DNA of 64,000 bases. Source: Desulfobulbus sp. Its GTDB lineage: Bacteria; Desulfobacterota; Desulfobulbia; Desulfobulbales; Desulfobulbaceae. The stretch is taken from positions 248,001 through 312,000 of the forward strand of contig WQZH01000001.1 of NCBI GenBank assembly GCA_009780825.1, given 5' to 3'. Position 1 is the stretch's first letter. Every line of letters begins with the position of its first letter. Both the position numbers and the translations under genes were made by a program. Positions 47,185-54,387 of the stretch are shown here, piece after piece. The notes beneath the pieces were generated by a model, which made no database searches, was not told where the DNA came from, and saw nothing but the letters and a program-made list of their open reading frames with translations.

Positions 47185-47211
47185 TCTGCGGCCGGGTTTT
47201 CCGGCCGCAGA
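47185..47211 (+). terminator. Perfect 11-bp hairpin after DUF362 gene, no T run
   Basis: TCTGCGGCCGG and CCGGCCGCAGA form a perfect 11-bp stem around GTTTT, 40 bp past the stop. There is no following T tract, so it is either a factor-assisted terminator or an mRNA-stabilising structure. Confidence 0.5.
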
Positions 47212-47339
47212 CGCTGCAAGGGCTGCGGTTGCGCCGCAAGAAACAAAGATGATGGACCATTGTTCCGGCGATGATCCCCCAAAACGGCCGATCAAGTTGT
47301 CAATCGCATTTATTCTTTCTTTTCGAGGAGAACAGCACG

Positions 47340-47504
47340 ATGGAAGACAAGACCATCACCGTCACCTGCCCCAAATGCGGCATCAAGATGACCAATCCCA
47401 GCAGTTGGTTCAAAAAGCCTGGCAACTGCTGTCCTGGCTGTCAACTGCGCTTCTCGACCGAGCGGTTCAAACGGTGCATTGAGGAGGCCGAAAAGCTGGC
47501 CTGA
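47340..47504 (+). CDS. Zinc-ribbon microprotein
   Basis: A 54-residue protein with a zinc-ribbon core, VTCPKCGIKM and NCCPGCQLRFS, i.e. CxxC pairs about 20 residues apart, then a basic helix. No other domain; function unknown. The ATG has GAGGAG about 7 bases ahead. The frame is open upstream to 47271 but that part is not protein-like. Confidence 0.7.
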   Translation: MEDKTITVTCPKCGIKMTNPSSWFKKPGNCCPGCQLRFSTERFKRCIEEAEKLA

Positions 47505-47702
47505 CCGCATACTCATTGTTGGCGATTTCAATCTGCCCAATTCCCGGCAATTCAGAGCGGAGTACTCTTCAGGCCATCCCCGCTTGGCGTCATACCAGAA
47601 AAGCTGCACCGTACCCTGCTGGGACGAGCATCTCTGCCAAGTCTCGCTGTTCAAATCGCAGCTTGCTTGATTTGCAACGAAATCCGAGCAAAATGTCCTC
47701 AA

Positions 47703-48473
47703 TCAAAACCGCTCGAATCCGTCGGAGACCGGCAGACGGAACTGGCGCACCAACAGCAGTCCCCCCCACAGTTGCGCCAGTATCATCAGCAGCACTCCGA
47801 ACGCATGCGTTATTTTGGCGATGACGTGGGCCTGCCGCAGCATCCCGAGGGAAGAGAGGATGTTGATCCAGTCGTGTCCAGGGTCTTCGACGCCGGTCAG
47901 GCCCGAGAGCAACGGTAATTTCGGGTTGAGCGCATCGTATATATAGGGCGCGATATCCATGAAGCTGATCGCGACCCACCACAGGCAAAACGAAGCGGCA
48001 AGCGGGTCGCGTTGACGGAACAGAAAGACGGCGCAGCAGGTGAGCGGCATGATGAGCTGCATCAGCGTGCCGCCCAGGAATTGCATGAAATCCCCCAGCG
48101 GCCTAAAAAAGATATGCCCGGATTCGTGGATGATGAGGAGGGGAGGATGAATGAACCAAGTGTTCCATATCCCGCCGTCCCGGTAACCGTATCCCGCGAT
48201 TTTCCATCCCCAGACGAAAAGCGCGAAGAAGACGACAAGGCGCGCCCAGAAAAACGGATGCCGCGTTTGTGGGGCTTCGTTGTCGGTCAGTTGCAGGCAA
48301 TCGGGCGCACGGGGCAGGCAAGTGCGGTCTCTGGGGCATTGCCGCAGCTCCTGTTTGCGGCGCTCATGCCGTTCCCAGCGGGAAAACAAGATGCCGCAGC
48401 CAGGACACTGGTCGGCAGGACCTTTATCCTGCGCGCGGCGGGCATAACCGCATTTGGGGCAGGAATCGTACAT
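47703..48473 (-). CDS. Membrane protein with N-terminal zinc ribbon and an HExxH metalloprotease-like motif
   Basis: Two zinc-ribbon pairs (CPKCGY, CPGCGIL) lie in residues 5-26. A basic/Cys-containing linker (30-70) leads to a membrane domain with about four or five helices (75-250). Residues 116-120 read HESGH, an HExxH site, beside a hydrophobic helix, as in M50-type intramembrane proteases; no second metal ligand can be assigned with certainty. Length 256 aa. The ATG at 48473 is the only start that leaves the zinc ribbon at the N-terminus; ribosome site weak. It lies 22 bp after tatA. Protease activity is inference. Confidence 0.7.
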   Translation of the reverse strand: MYDSCPKCGYARRAQDKGPADQCPGCGILFSRWERHERRKQELRQCPRDRTCLPRAPDCLQLTDNEAPQTRHPFFWARLVVFFALFVWGWKIAGYGYRDGGIWNTWFIHPPLLIIHESGHIFFRPLGDFMQFLGGTLMQLIMPLTCCAVFLFRQRDPLAASFCLWWVAISFMDIAPYIYDALNPKLPLLSGLTGVEDPGHDWINILSSLGMLRQAHVIAKITHAFGVLLMILAQLWGGLLLVRQFRLPVSDGFERF

Positions 48474-48495
48474 AGGCGGACGGCACCAGGCCGGT

Positions 48496-48669
48496 TCAGC
48501 TTTTTTTGTCGTTGTCCAGGGTTTTTGAGTCGTCTTTTTTGACCGCATCCTTGAAATTACGGATGCCCTTGCCGATGCCGCCACCGATCTCCGGCAATTT
48601 TCCGGCTCCGAAGATAATGACGACAATCACCAGAATGACGATCAATTCAGGCATTCCGAGTCCGAACAT
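48496..48669 (-). CDS. tatA: Twin-arginine translocase subunit TatA
   Basis: Small pore-forming subunit of the Tat exporter, 57 residues, below usual ORF-length cut-offs. The translation [36 protein letters not shown] gives the N-terminal helix, the FGAGKLPE hinge and the amphipathic helix; a Lys/Asp-rich tail ends at DNDKKS. The ATG has GAGGTG ahead. tatB and tatC are not nearby. Confidence 0.93.
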   Translation of the reverse strand: MFGLGMPELIVILVIVVIIFGAGKLPEIGGGIGKGIRNFKDAVKKDDSKTLDNDKKS

Positions 48670-48740
48670 GACGGCACCTCATCGAAAAGAAGCAAAGGAA
48701 AGCGGGAGCATCTAACGATAGCACTCCGGCCGATTCCCTG

Positions 48741-50072
48741 TCAATTGCCACTACGGCCCCGGCGGAACCCGACCCCGACCGCAGCGGCACGGGCCAGAAT
48801 GGCCGGCTCGTCGAGGGTCAGGAGGCGACGGTCTCGCATGACTAAACGACCGTTGATCACCGAGTGGATGACATCGCTGCCCCGGGCGGCATACACCAGG
48901 TGGGATGTTGGGTGATAAAGTGGGGTGAGGTGCGGCTGGTCGAGATCAAGCACAATGCAGTCCGCCTTTTTCCCCGGCTCCAGGCTGCCGATCAGGCGCT
49001 CGGCCCCCAGCACCTTGGCGCCGCCCAGAGTGGCGGCATGCAGCGTGGTCGCGGCGCTCATCACCGTGGGGTCCATCCGGTCGACCTTGTGCAGCTTGGC
49101 GGCGGTGCTCATCTCGCCGAACAGGTCGACATCGTTGTTGGAACCGCTGCCGTCGGTCCCCAGCCCCACGCAGATCCCCGCTTCCAGCATCTGCACCACC
49201 GGGGCGATGCCGGAGGCGAGCTTCAGGTTCGACTCCAGACAATGGGCCACCTTGACGCCCCGCTTGGCCAGCAGGGCGATCTCGCTTGGCGTCAGCATGA
49301 CGCAATGGCCGGCCACCACCCGCGATCCGAGCAGTCCGAGCGATTCGAGATGTTCCACCGGAGTGCGGCCGTAGCGCTCAAGACAGGCGCGCACCTCTTC
49401 CTCGTTTTCGCTGAGATGGATCACATAGAGCGACCTCTCGTCCCAGGCCATAGCTCCCAGCCTGGTCAGTAGATCGGGTGAACAGGTGTAGACCGCATGC
49501 GGGCTCGCGGCGACGGTGATCAGCGGGTGATGCCGGTACCGGTCGAACAGGTCTTGCATGCAGGTGAAGCCGTTTTCCAGTGCGCCGTAATTGGGCGAGG
49601 GAAAATCGTACAGTACCTCGCCGACCCAGGCCCGGATACCCGCCTCTTCCGCGGCTCTGGCCACGTCGCCGGCAAACAGGTACATGTCGCAGAATGCGGT
49701 GGTTCCAGACTTGATCATCTCGCAGATCGACAGCAAGGTTCCCAGATGCACCACCTCGCCGGTCAGAGTGGCCTCCAGCGGAAAGATGGTGTCGTGCAGC
49801 CACCGCATCAGGGGCAGATCGTCGGCCAGGCCCCGGAACAGCGACATGGCCGCATGGGTATGGACATTCACCAGGCCGGGCATGATCAGCCCGTGCGCCT
49901 CGGCGATCACCCGCGTCTCCGGAAAACGGGCCAACAGTTCGGCGCCGCCACCCACCGCCAGAATGGTGTCGCCGCCGATGGCTATGCCACCATCTTCGAT
50001 AGGCGGCTGGTCTGGAGCCATGGTCAACAGATACTTTCCGGTGAGGATGAGGTCAGCCGTGATTGTCTTCAT
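48741..50072 (-). CDS. mtaD: 5'-methylthioadenosine/S-adenosylhomocysteine deaminase
   Basis: Amidohydrolase-family deaminase (MtaD type) that converts methylthioadenosine, SAH or adenosine to the inosine forms. Metal and substrate motifs: NVHTHAAMSLFRGLADDLPLMRWL, HAVYTCSPDLL, VIHLSENEEE, VAGHCVML and GTDGSGSNNDVDLFGEM. Length 443 aa is normal. Its ATG overlaps the upstream phosphorylase stop in ATGA, so the two steps (deamination and phosphorolysis) are coupled in one transcript. Confidence 0.93.
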   Translation of the reverse strand: MKTITADLILTGKYLLTMAPDQPPIEDGGIAIGGDTILAVGGGAELLARFPETRVIAEAHGLIMPGLVNVHTHAAMSLFRGLADDLPLMRWLHDTIFPLEATLTGEVVHLGTLLSICEMIKSGTTAFCDMYLFAGDVARAAEEAGIRAWVGEVLYDFPSPNYGALENGFTCMQDLFDRYRHHPLITVAASPHAVYTCSPDLLTRLGAMAWDERSLYVIHLSENEEEVRACLERYGRTPVEHLESLGLLGSRVVAGHCVMLTPSEIALLAKRGVKVAHCLESNLKLASGIAPVVQMLEAGICVGLGTDGSGSNNDVDLFGEMSTAAKLHKVDRMDPTVMSAATTLHAATLGGAKVLGAERLIGSLEPGKKADCIVLDLDQPHLTPLYHPTSHLVYAARGSDVIHSVINGRLVMRDRRLLTLDEPAILARAAAVGVGFRRGRSGN

Positions 50073-50908
50073 GGGATCAGCTCCGCCATGGTGTGCATGA
50101 TCAACTGTTGCAGACGCGGTTCGGCCTTGCGGGCCGCGGCGATAATGTCGTCGAGCAGGATCGGCTGGAAATGGTCGGGGTCGTTGACGTTGGCCACCAC
50201 CGACACGCCCAGCACCCGCATGCCCGCATGCAGGGCCACCAGGATCTCAGGCACCGACGACATGCCCACGGCATCGGCGCCGATCATCCGCAGGAATCTG
50301 GTCTCAGCCGGTGTTTCCAGACTCGGGCCGGGGATGCAGGCATAGGTGCCGCTGACCACCTCGTCAAACCTCAGCCGGCTGGCCAGATCGAAAACGAGCT
50401 GCCGCAGGCCAAGGTCGTACGGAGTGGACAAATCGGGAAAACGGGGCCCCCATTCGTCGATATTCGGGCCGCGCAGGGGATTGTCGCCCAAAAGATTGAG
50501 GTGATCGGCCAGCACCATGATCTGACCGGCTCGAAAAGACGGGTTGAGGCCGCCGCTGGCATTGGTGATGATGGCGGTATGCGCCCCCAGCAGGGCCAGC
50601 ACCCGGATGGGAAAAGCCACCTCCCGCGCGGTGTAGCCCTCGTAGCAGTGAAAACGGCCTTGCAGGATGGCGGCCCGCTTGCCGGCGAGGCGGCCGATGA
50701 CCAGGTTGCCGTCATGACTGGCAACGGTGGAGCGCGGAAAATTGGGAATCTCGGCGTATGGCCAGGAGCGGTCCACCTGCATGGCATTCACCAGTCCGCC
50801 GAGCCCGGTCCCCAACTGGATCACCACCTCGGGCGGTTCGGCGACCTGGCCACGGATACATGCAACCGTCTCTTCGACCTGTTGCCGATATCGGCTCATG
50901 TCAATCAC
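50069..50908 (-). CDS. punA: Purine-nucleoside phosphorylase, family I
   Basis: Trimeric-type PNP that splits inosine/guanosine-like nucleosides with phosphate. Motifs: IQLGTGLGGL, ILQGRFHCYEGYT, ITNASGGLNPSF, HLNLLGDNPLRGPN, PGPSLETPAE and VGMSSVPEILVA. Length 279 aa is normal. MtnP-type GRHG..PH motifs are absent, so PNP is preferred over methylthioadenosine phosphorylase. It overlaps mtaD by 4 bp. Together they could salvage 5'-deoxy or methylthio nucleosides by the inosine route. Confidence 0.9.
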   Translation of the reverse strand: MIDMSRYRQQVEETVACIRGQVAEPPEVVIQLGTGLGGLVNAMQVDRSWPYAEIPNFPRSTVASHDGNLVIGRLAGKRAAILQGRFHCYEGYTAREVAFPIRVLALLGAHTAIITNASGGLNPSFRAGQIMVLADHLNLLGDNPLRGPNIDEWGPRFPDLSTPYDLGLRQLVFDLASRLRFDEVVSGTYACIPGPSLETPAETRFLRMIGADAVGMSSVPEILVALHAGMRVLGVSVVANVNDPDHFQPILLDDIIAAARKAEPRLQQLIMHTMAELIP

Positions 50909-50935
50909 CGTGGTCGCGCTCCGGCACGGGCCATC

Positions 50936-52327
50936 TCATTTGAGGGCATTGGCCGCGACAAAATCCCTGACCGTGGCCAGGTCGGCATCCAGTACGGCAC
51001 AGCGGCTCTCTCGGTTTTCGAGACCGGCCAGGGCAGGCGGCAATGGCGGCTCGCTGCCGATGGCCCGGACAACGGCTGCCCCGAATTTGGCCGGATGGGC
51101 GGTGGCCAGGCAGACCACCGGCCGGGCCGGGTCACGCAGTTCGAGCGCCGCCTTGACGCCGACCGCGGTGTGCGGATCGAGGAGATAGCCGTACTGCCGG
51201 TAGAACTCGCCGATGGTTGCCAGGGTTTCCTCTTCGGAGACCGACCGGGAGCGAAAATCTTCAGCCACCTGTTTTCTGCAGGCGGAAAGGTCGAGCAGGC
51301 CGGTGGCGGCGAAGTTGTCCATATCCCGTCCCACCGCGTTGCCGTCCTCGCCGCGCAAATAGTAGAGGTAGCGTTCGAAATTCGAGGCGATCTGGATGTC
51401 CATGGATGGACTGCTGGTCGCCTGCACCTGGCCGCGCGAGTAGTCGCCCTCGGCGACGAATCGGGCGAGGATGTCGTTGGCATTGGTGGCCAGGATCAGG
51501 GTGCGGATGCAGCCGCGCGGCAGCAGGGTCCGGGCGACATAGCCGGCGAAGATGTCGCCGAAGTTGCCGGTGGGCACGGAAAAATCGACGCTGTCGTGCC
51601 CAAGTTTGCGCAGCTTGAGATAGGCGTACACATAGTAGACCACCTGAGCCAGAACCCGGGCCCAGTTGATCGAATTGACCGCGCCCAGGCGATGGCGGTC
51701 ACGGAAGGCAAGGTCGTTGAAGATGGCCTTGACCAGGGCCTGGGCATCGTCGAAGGTGCCGCGCACCGCCATGTTGAACACATTGGGATCAAGAACCGTG
51801 GTCATCTGCAGGGCCTGGATCAGGCTGGTGCGGCCGTGCGGATGGAGGATAAAGATATTGATGTTGTTCTTGCCGCGCACCCCGGCGATGGCGGCGCTGC
51901 CCGTATCGCCCGACGTGGCGCCGAGGATATTCATGAAACCGCCGGTGCGCTCCAGCACGTACGCAAACAGGTTGCCGAGCAACTGCAGTGCCACATCCTT
52001 GAAGGCCAGGGTCGGACCATGGAAGAGTTCCAGGATATAGACATCGCCCTGCCTGGTCATCGGCGTCACCTGGGGATGGGTGAAGCTGGCATAGGCCCGT
52101 TCGATCAAGTCTTCGAGATCGTTCTCCGGAATGTCGTCGATAAAGAGCGAGAGGATCTCTTTGGCCAGATATTGGTAGGGCAGGTACTGCCAGCGGTCAA
52201 GCATGCCGGCGGTTACCGTGGGCAGGGTTTCGGGCAGGAGCAGGCCGCCGTCCCGGGCCAGCCCCATCATCACCGCATCCTGGAATCGCAGGGGCGCAAT
52301 GCCGCCCCGGGTGCTGATATAGCGCAT
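50936..52327 (-). CDS. thrC: Threonine synthase
   Basis: PLP enzyme making threonine from O-phosphohomoserine. It begins with the long-type N-terminal domain (RYISTRGGIAPLRFQDAVMMGLARDGGL) and has the PLP lysine in GPTLAFKDVALQLLG, ATSGDTGSAAI (phosphate loop) and PTGNFGDIFAGYVA. Length 463 aa is typical of the E. coli-like class. It lies 27 bp before the punA start and 23 bp after gpmI. Confidence 0.95.
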   Translation of the reverse strand: MRYISTRGGIAPLRFQDAVMMGLARDGGLLLPETLPTVTAGMLDRWQYLPYQYLAKEILSLFIDDIPENDLEDLIERAYASFTHPQVTPMTRQGDVYILELFHGPTLAFKDVALQLLGNLFAYVLERTGGFMNILGATSGDTGSAAIAGVRGKNNINIFILHPHGRTSLIQALQMTTVLDPNVFNMAVRGTFDDAQALVKAIFNDLAFRDRHRLGAVNSINWARVLAQVVYYVYAYLKLRKLGHDSVDFSVPTGNFGDIFAGYVARTLLPRGCIRTLILATNANDILARFVAEGDYSRGQVQATSSPSMDIQIASNFERYLYYLRGEDGNAVGRDMDNFAATGLLDLSACRKQVAEDFRSRSVSEEETLATIGEFYRQYGYLLDPHTAVGVKAALELRDPARPVVCLATAHPAKFGAAVVRAIGSEPPLPPALAGLENRESRCAVLDADLATVRDFVAANALK

Positions 52328-52350
52328 GGTGTGTCCTTCGATTGAGGCGA

Positions 52351-53907
52351 TCAGTCCAGCAGGCTCTTGCCTTCCATTTCAACGGGAAGAGGCAGCTGCA
52401 TCAACGTCAGAAGGGTGGGGGCGATATCCCGCAGGGCCCCGCCATCCCGCAATTTTTTGTGTTGCTTGTATTGGTCCGCAACCAGAATGCAGGGGACCGG
52501 ATTCAAGGTGTGGGCCGTGTACGGGCCGCCGGTTTCCGGGTCAACCATCTGCTCGGCGTTGCCGTGGTCCGCGGTGATCAGCATGATCCCTCCTCGCTGC
52601 CGGACAAAATGTTCGATCCGGCCAACGCAACGGTCCACGGTTTCGCAGGCGGCCACCGCCGCCGCCATCACCCCGGTGTGACCGACCATGTCGCCGTTGG
52701 CGAAGTTCAGGATCACCAGGTCATAGGGCGTGCCCGCCGCTTCCTTTTCGGTCAGAACCCGCAGCAAAGTGTCGGTCACCTCCACCGCGCTCATCTGCGG
52801 TTTGAGGTCATAGGTGGCGACATCACGGGGCGAATGAATCAACATACGGTCTTCGCCCGCGTAAGGGATCTCGTTGCCGCCATTGAAAAAATAGGTGACA
52901 TGGGCATATTTTTCGGTTTCGGCAATCCGCAGTTGAAGCCGGCCATGCCGGCTGACCTCTTCCCCCAGAATCCGGGTCAGGCTGACCGGCGGGAAGGCGA
53001 CGGGAAAGGTAAAGTCAGCCTCATATTCGGTCATGGTGGCAAGGCCGAGCAGGTTGGGCAGGCAGGCGGGATCAAAGCCGTCGAAAGCATCCCCAAAGGC
53101 ATGACACAGTTCGCGTACCCGGTCGGCACGGAAATTAAAAAAAATCACCGCCTCATTATCCATAATCCGCCCAACAGCCCCATCACCGTCGGTCAACACC
53201 GTGGGGGTGATGAACTCGTCGGTCTCGCCCCGGCCGTATGCCGCCCGGATACACGCCAACGGATCGGTCGCTGTCTGCCCTTGCCCGCAGATCATGGCAT
53301 CCCAGGCCCTTTTTACCCGGTCCCAGCGTTTGTCCCTGTCCATGGCCCAGTACCGTCCGGATACTGTCCCTACCCGACCGCAGCCAATGCGGTTCATGGC
53401 GTTAACCAGTTCTTCCATAAATGCCAGCCCACTGGTGGGCGGCGTGTCCCGTCCATCCATAAAGGCGTGGACCACCACCTCGATGCCCTTACCCGCCGCC
53501 AACTCGATCAAGGCGATCAGATGGCGGAGATGGCTGTGCACGCCGCCATCAGACACCAACCCACACAGATGCAGCCGGGAACCTGCCGCCCGAGCCCGGT
53601 CCATCATGTTGTTGAACACCGGATTGGCGGCAAACTCGCCTAACTCGATGGCCCGGTTGATGCGGGTGTAGTCCTGGTAGACGATCCGCCCGGCGCCGAT
53701 GTTGAGATGACCGACCTCGGAGTTGCCCATCTGTCCCTCCGGCAGGCCGACCATACCGTTGTGGGCCGTCAGGGTGGTCATGGGGAATTCCCGGCTCAGC
53801 CGGTCCATATTCGGCGTATCGGCAACGAACACCGCGTTGGTGGCGGTAGGCGCACCAACGCCCCAGCCGTCGAGAATGGTCAGGATGATCGGGACAGGAA
53901 CAGACAT
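52351..53907 (-). CDS. gpmI: 2,3-bisphosphoglycerate-independent phosphoglycerate mutase
   Basis: Mn-dependent glycolytic mutase of the alkaline phosphatase superfamily. Motifs: ILTILDGWGVG, MGNSEVGHLNIGAGRIVYQD with the catalytic Ser, HAFMDGRDTPPTSG, ISGRYWAMDRDKRWDR-like segment, NGGNE and ITADHGNAEQM. Length 518 aa is normal. The ATG at 53907 gives the standard MSVPVPIILTILDGWG; the upstream 30-codon extension is not used. It follows rsfS by 10 bp. Confidence 0.97.
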   Translation of the reverse strand: MSVPVPIILTILDGWGVGAPTATNAVFVADTPNMDRLSREFPMTTLTAHNGMVGLPEGQMGNSEVGHLNIGAGRIVYQDYTRINRAIELGEFAANPVFNNMMDRARAAGSRLHLCGLVSDGGVHSHLRHLIALIELAAGKGIEVVVHAFMDGRDTPPTSGLAFMEELVNAMNRIGCGRVGTVSGRYWAMDRDKRWDRVKRAWDAMICGQGQTATDPLACIRAAYGRGETDEFITPTVLTDGDGAVGRIMDNEAVIFFNFRADRVRELCHAFGDAFDGFDPACLPNLLGLATMTEYEADFTFPVAFPPVSLTRILGEEVSRHGRLQLRIAETEKYAHVTYFFNGGNEIPYAGEDRMLIHSPRDVATYDLKPQMSAVEVTDTLLRVLTEKEAAGTPYDLVILNFANGDMVGHTGVMAAAVAACETVDRCVGRIEHFVRQRGGIMLITADHGNAEQMVDPETGGPYTAHTLNPVPCILVADQYKQHKKLRDGGALRDIAPTLLTLMQLPLPVEMEGKSLLD

Positions 53908-53917
53908 GATGCGCACC

Positions 53918-54325
53918 TCAGGAAACAGTATCGCACGATTCGTCGGCCAGCAGCGCTTCCACGTCCAACTTGGGGGCGTCGTGCCACAATCCTTCAAGAT
54001 CGTAGAACTTCCTGTTCTCGTGATAGAAAATATGGGTCACCACCGTGCCAAAGTCGAGCAGAACCCACAACCCCTCGCCCAGACCTTCGCTGTGTCTGCC
54101 GCTGACCCGTTTGGCATGCAGCTCGCCGGCGATGGCCTCGGCCAGACCCTGGACATGACGGGTGGACCGACCGCTCATGATAACGAAATAATCGGTAAAG
54201 GATGCCAAGCCGCGCACATCCAGCACCATCAGCTCCTCGGCCTTGGTGTCCGAGGCAATGCGGGCACAGGCTGCCGCCAGCTCCTTCCCTTCTTTTTCCG
54301 CGTATTCTTTCTTTAACTGTCGCAT
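53918..54325 (-). CDS. rsfS: Ribosomal silencing factor RsfS
   Basis: DUF143/RsfS protein that binds L14 on the large subunit and blocks subunit joining in poor nutrition. Motifs: LMVLDVRGLASFTDYFVIMSG, STRHVQGLAEAI, GLGEGLWVLLDFGTVVTHIF and YHENRKFYDLEGLWHDAP. The ATG at 54325 (MRQLKKEY) has AAGGA 6 bases ahead; the frame runs on upstream to 54391. A nadD neighbour, common elsewhere, is absent. Confidence 0.95.
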   Translation of the reverse strand: MRQLKKEYAEKEGKELAAACARIASDTKAEELMVLDVRGLASFTDYFVIMSGRSTRHVQGLAEAIAGELHAKRVSGRHSEGLGEGLWVLLDFGTVVTHIFYHENRKFYDLEGLWHDAPKLDVEALLADESCDTVS

Positions 54326-54387
54326 GATTTTCCTTATTGGCGGACATTCGGGCCGCTGAGCCCGAACGGACAACGCCCTGTGAACAA

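Noticed and set aside
50069..50908. Methylthioadenosine phosphorylase (mtnP)
   Set aside because: The MtnP active-site motifs are missing and the family I PNP motifs are present.
50063..52345. Plus-strand 760-codon open frame across punA and thrC
   Set aside because: Shadow of two conserved enzymes on the minus strand.
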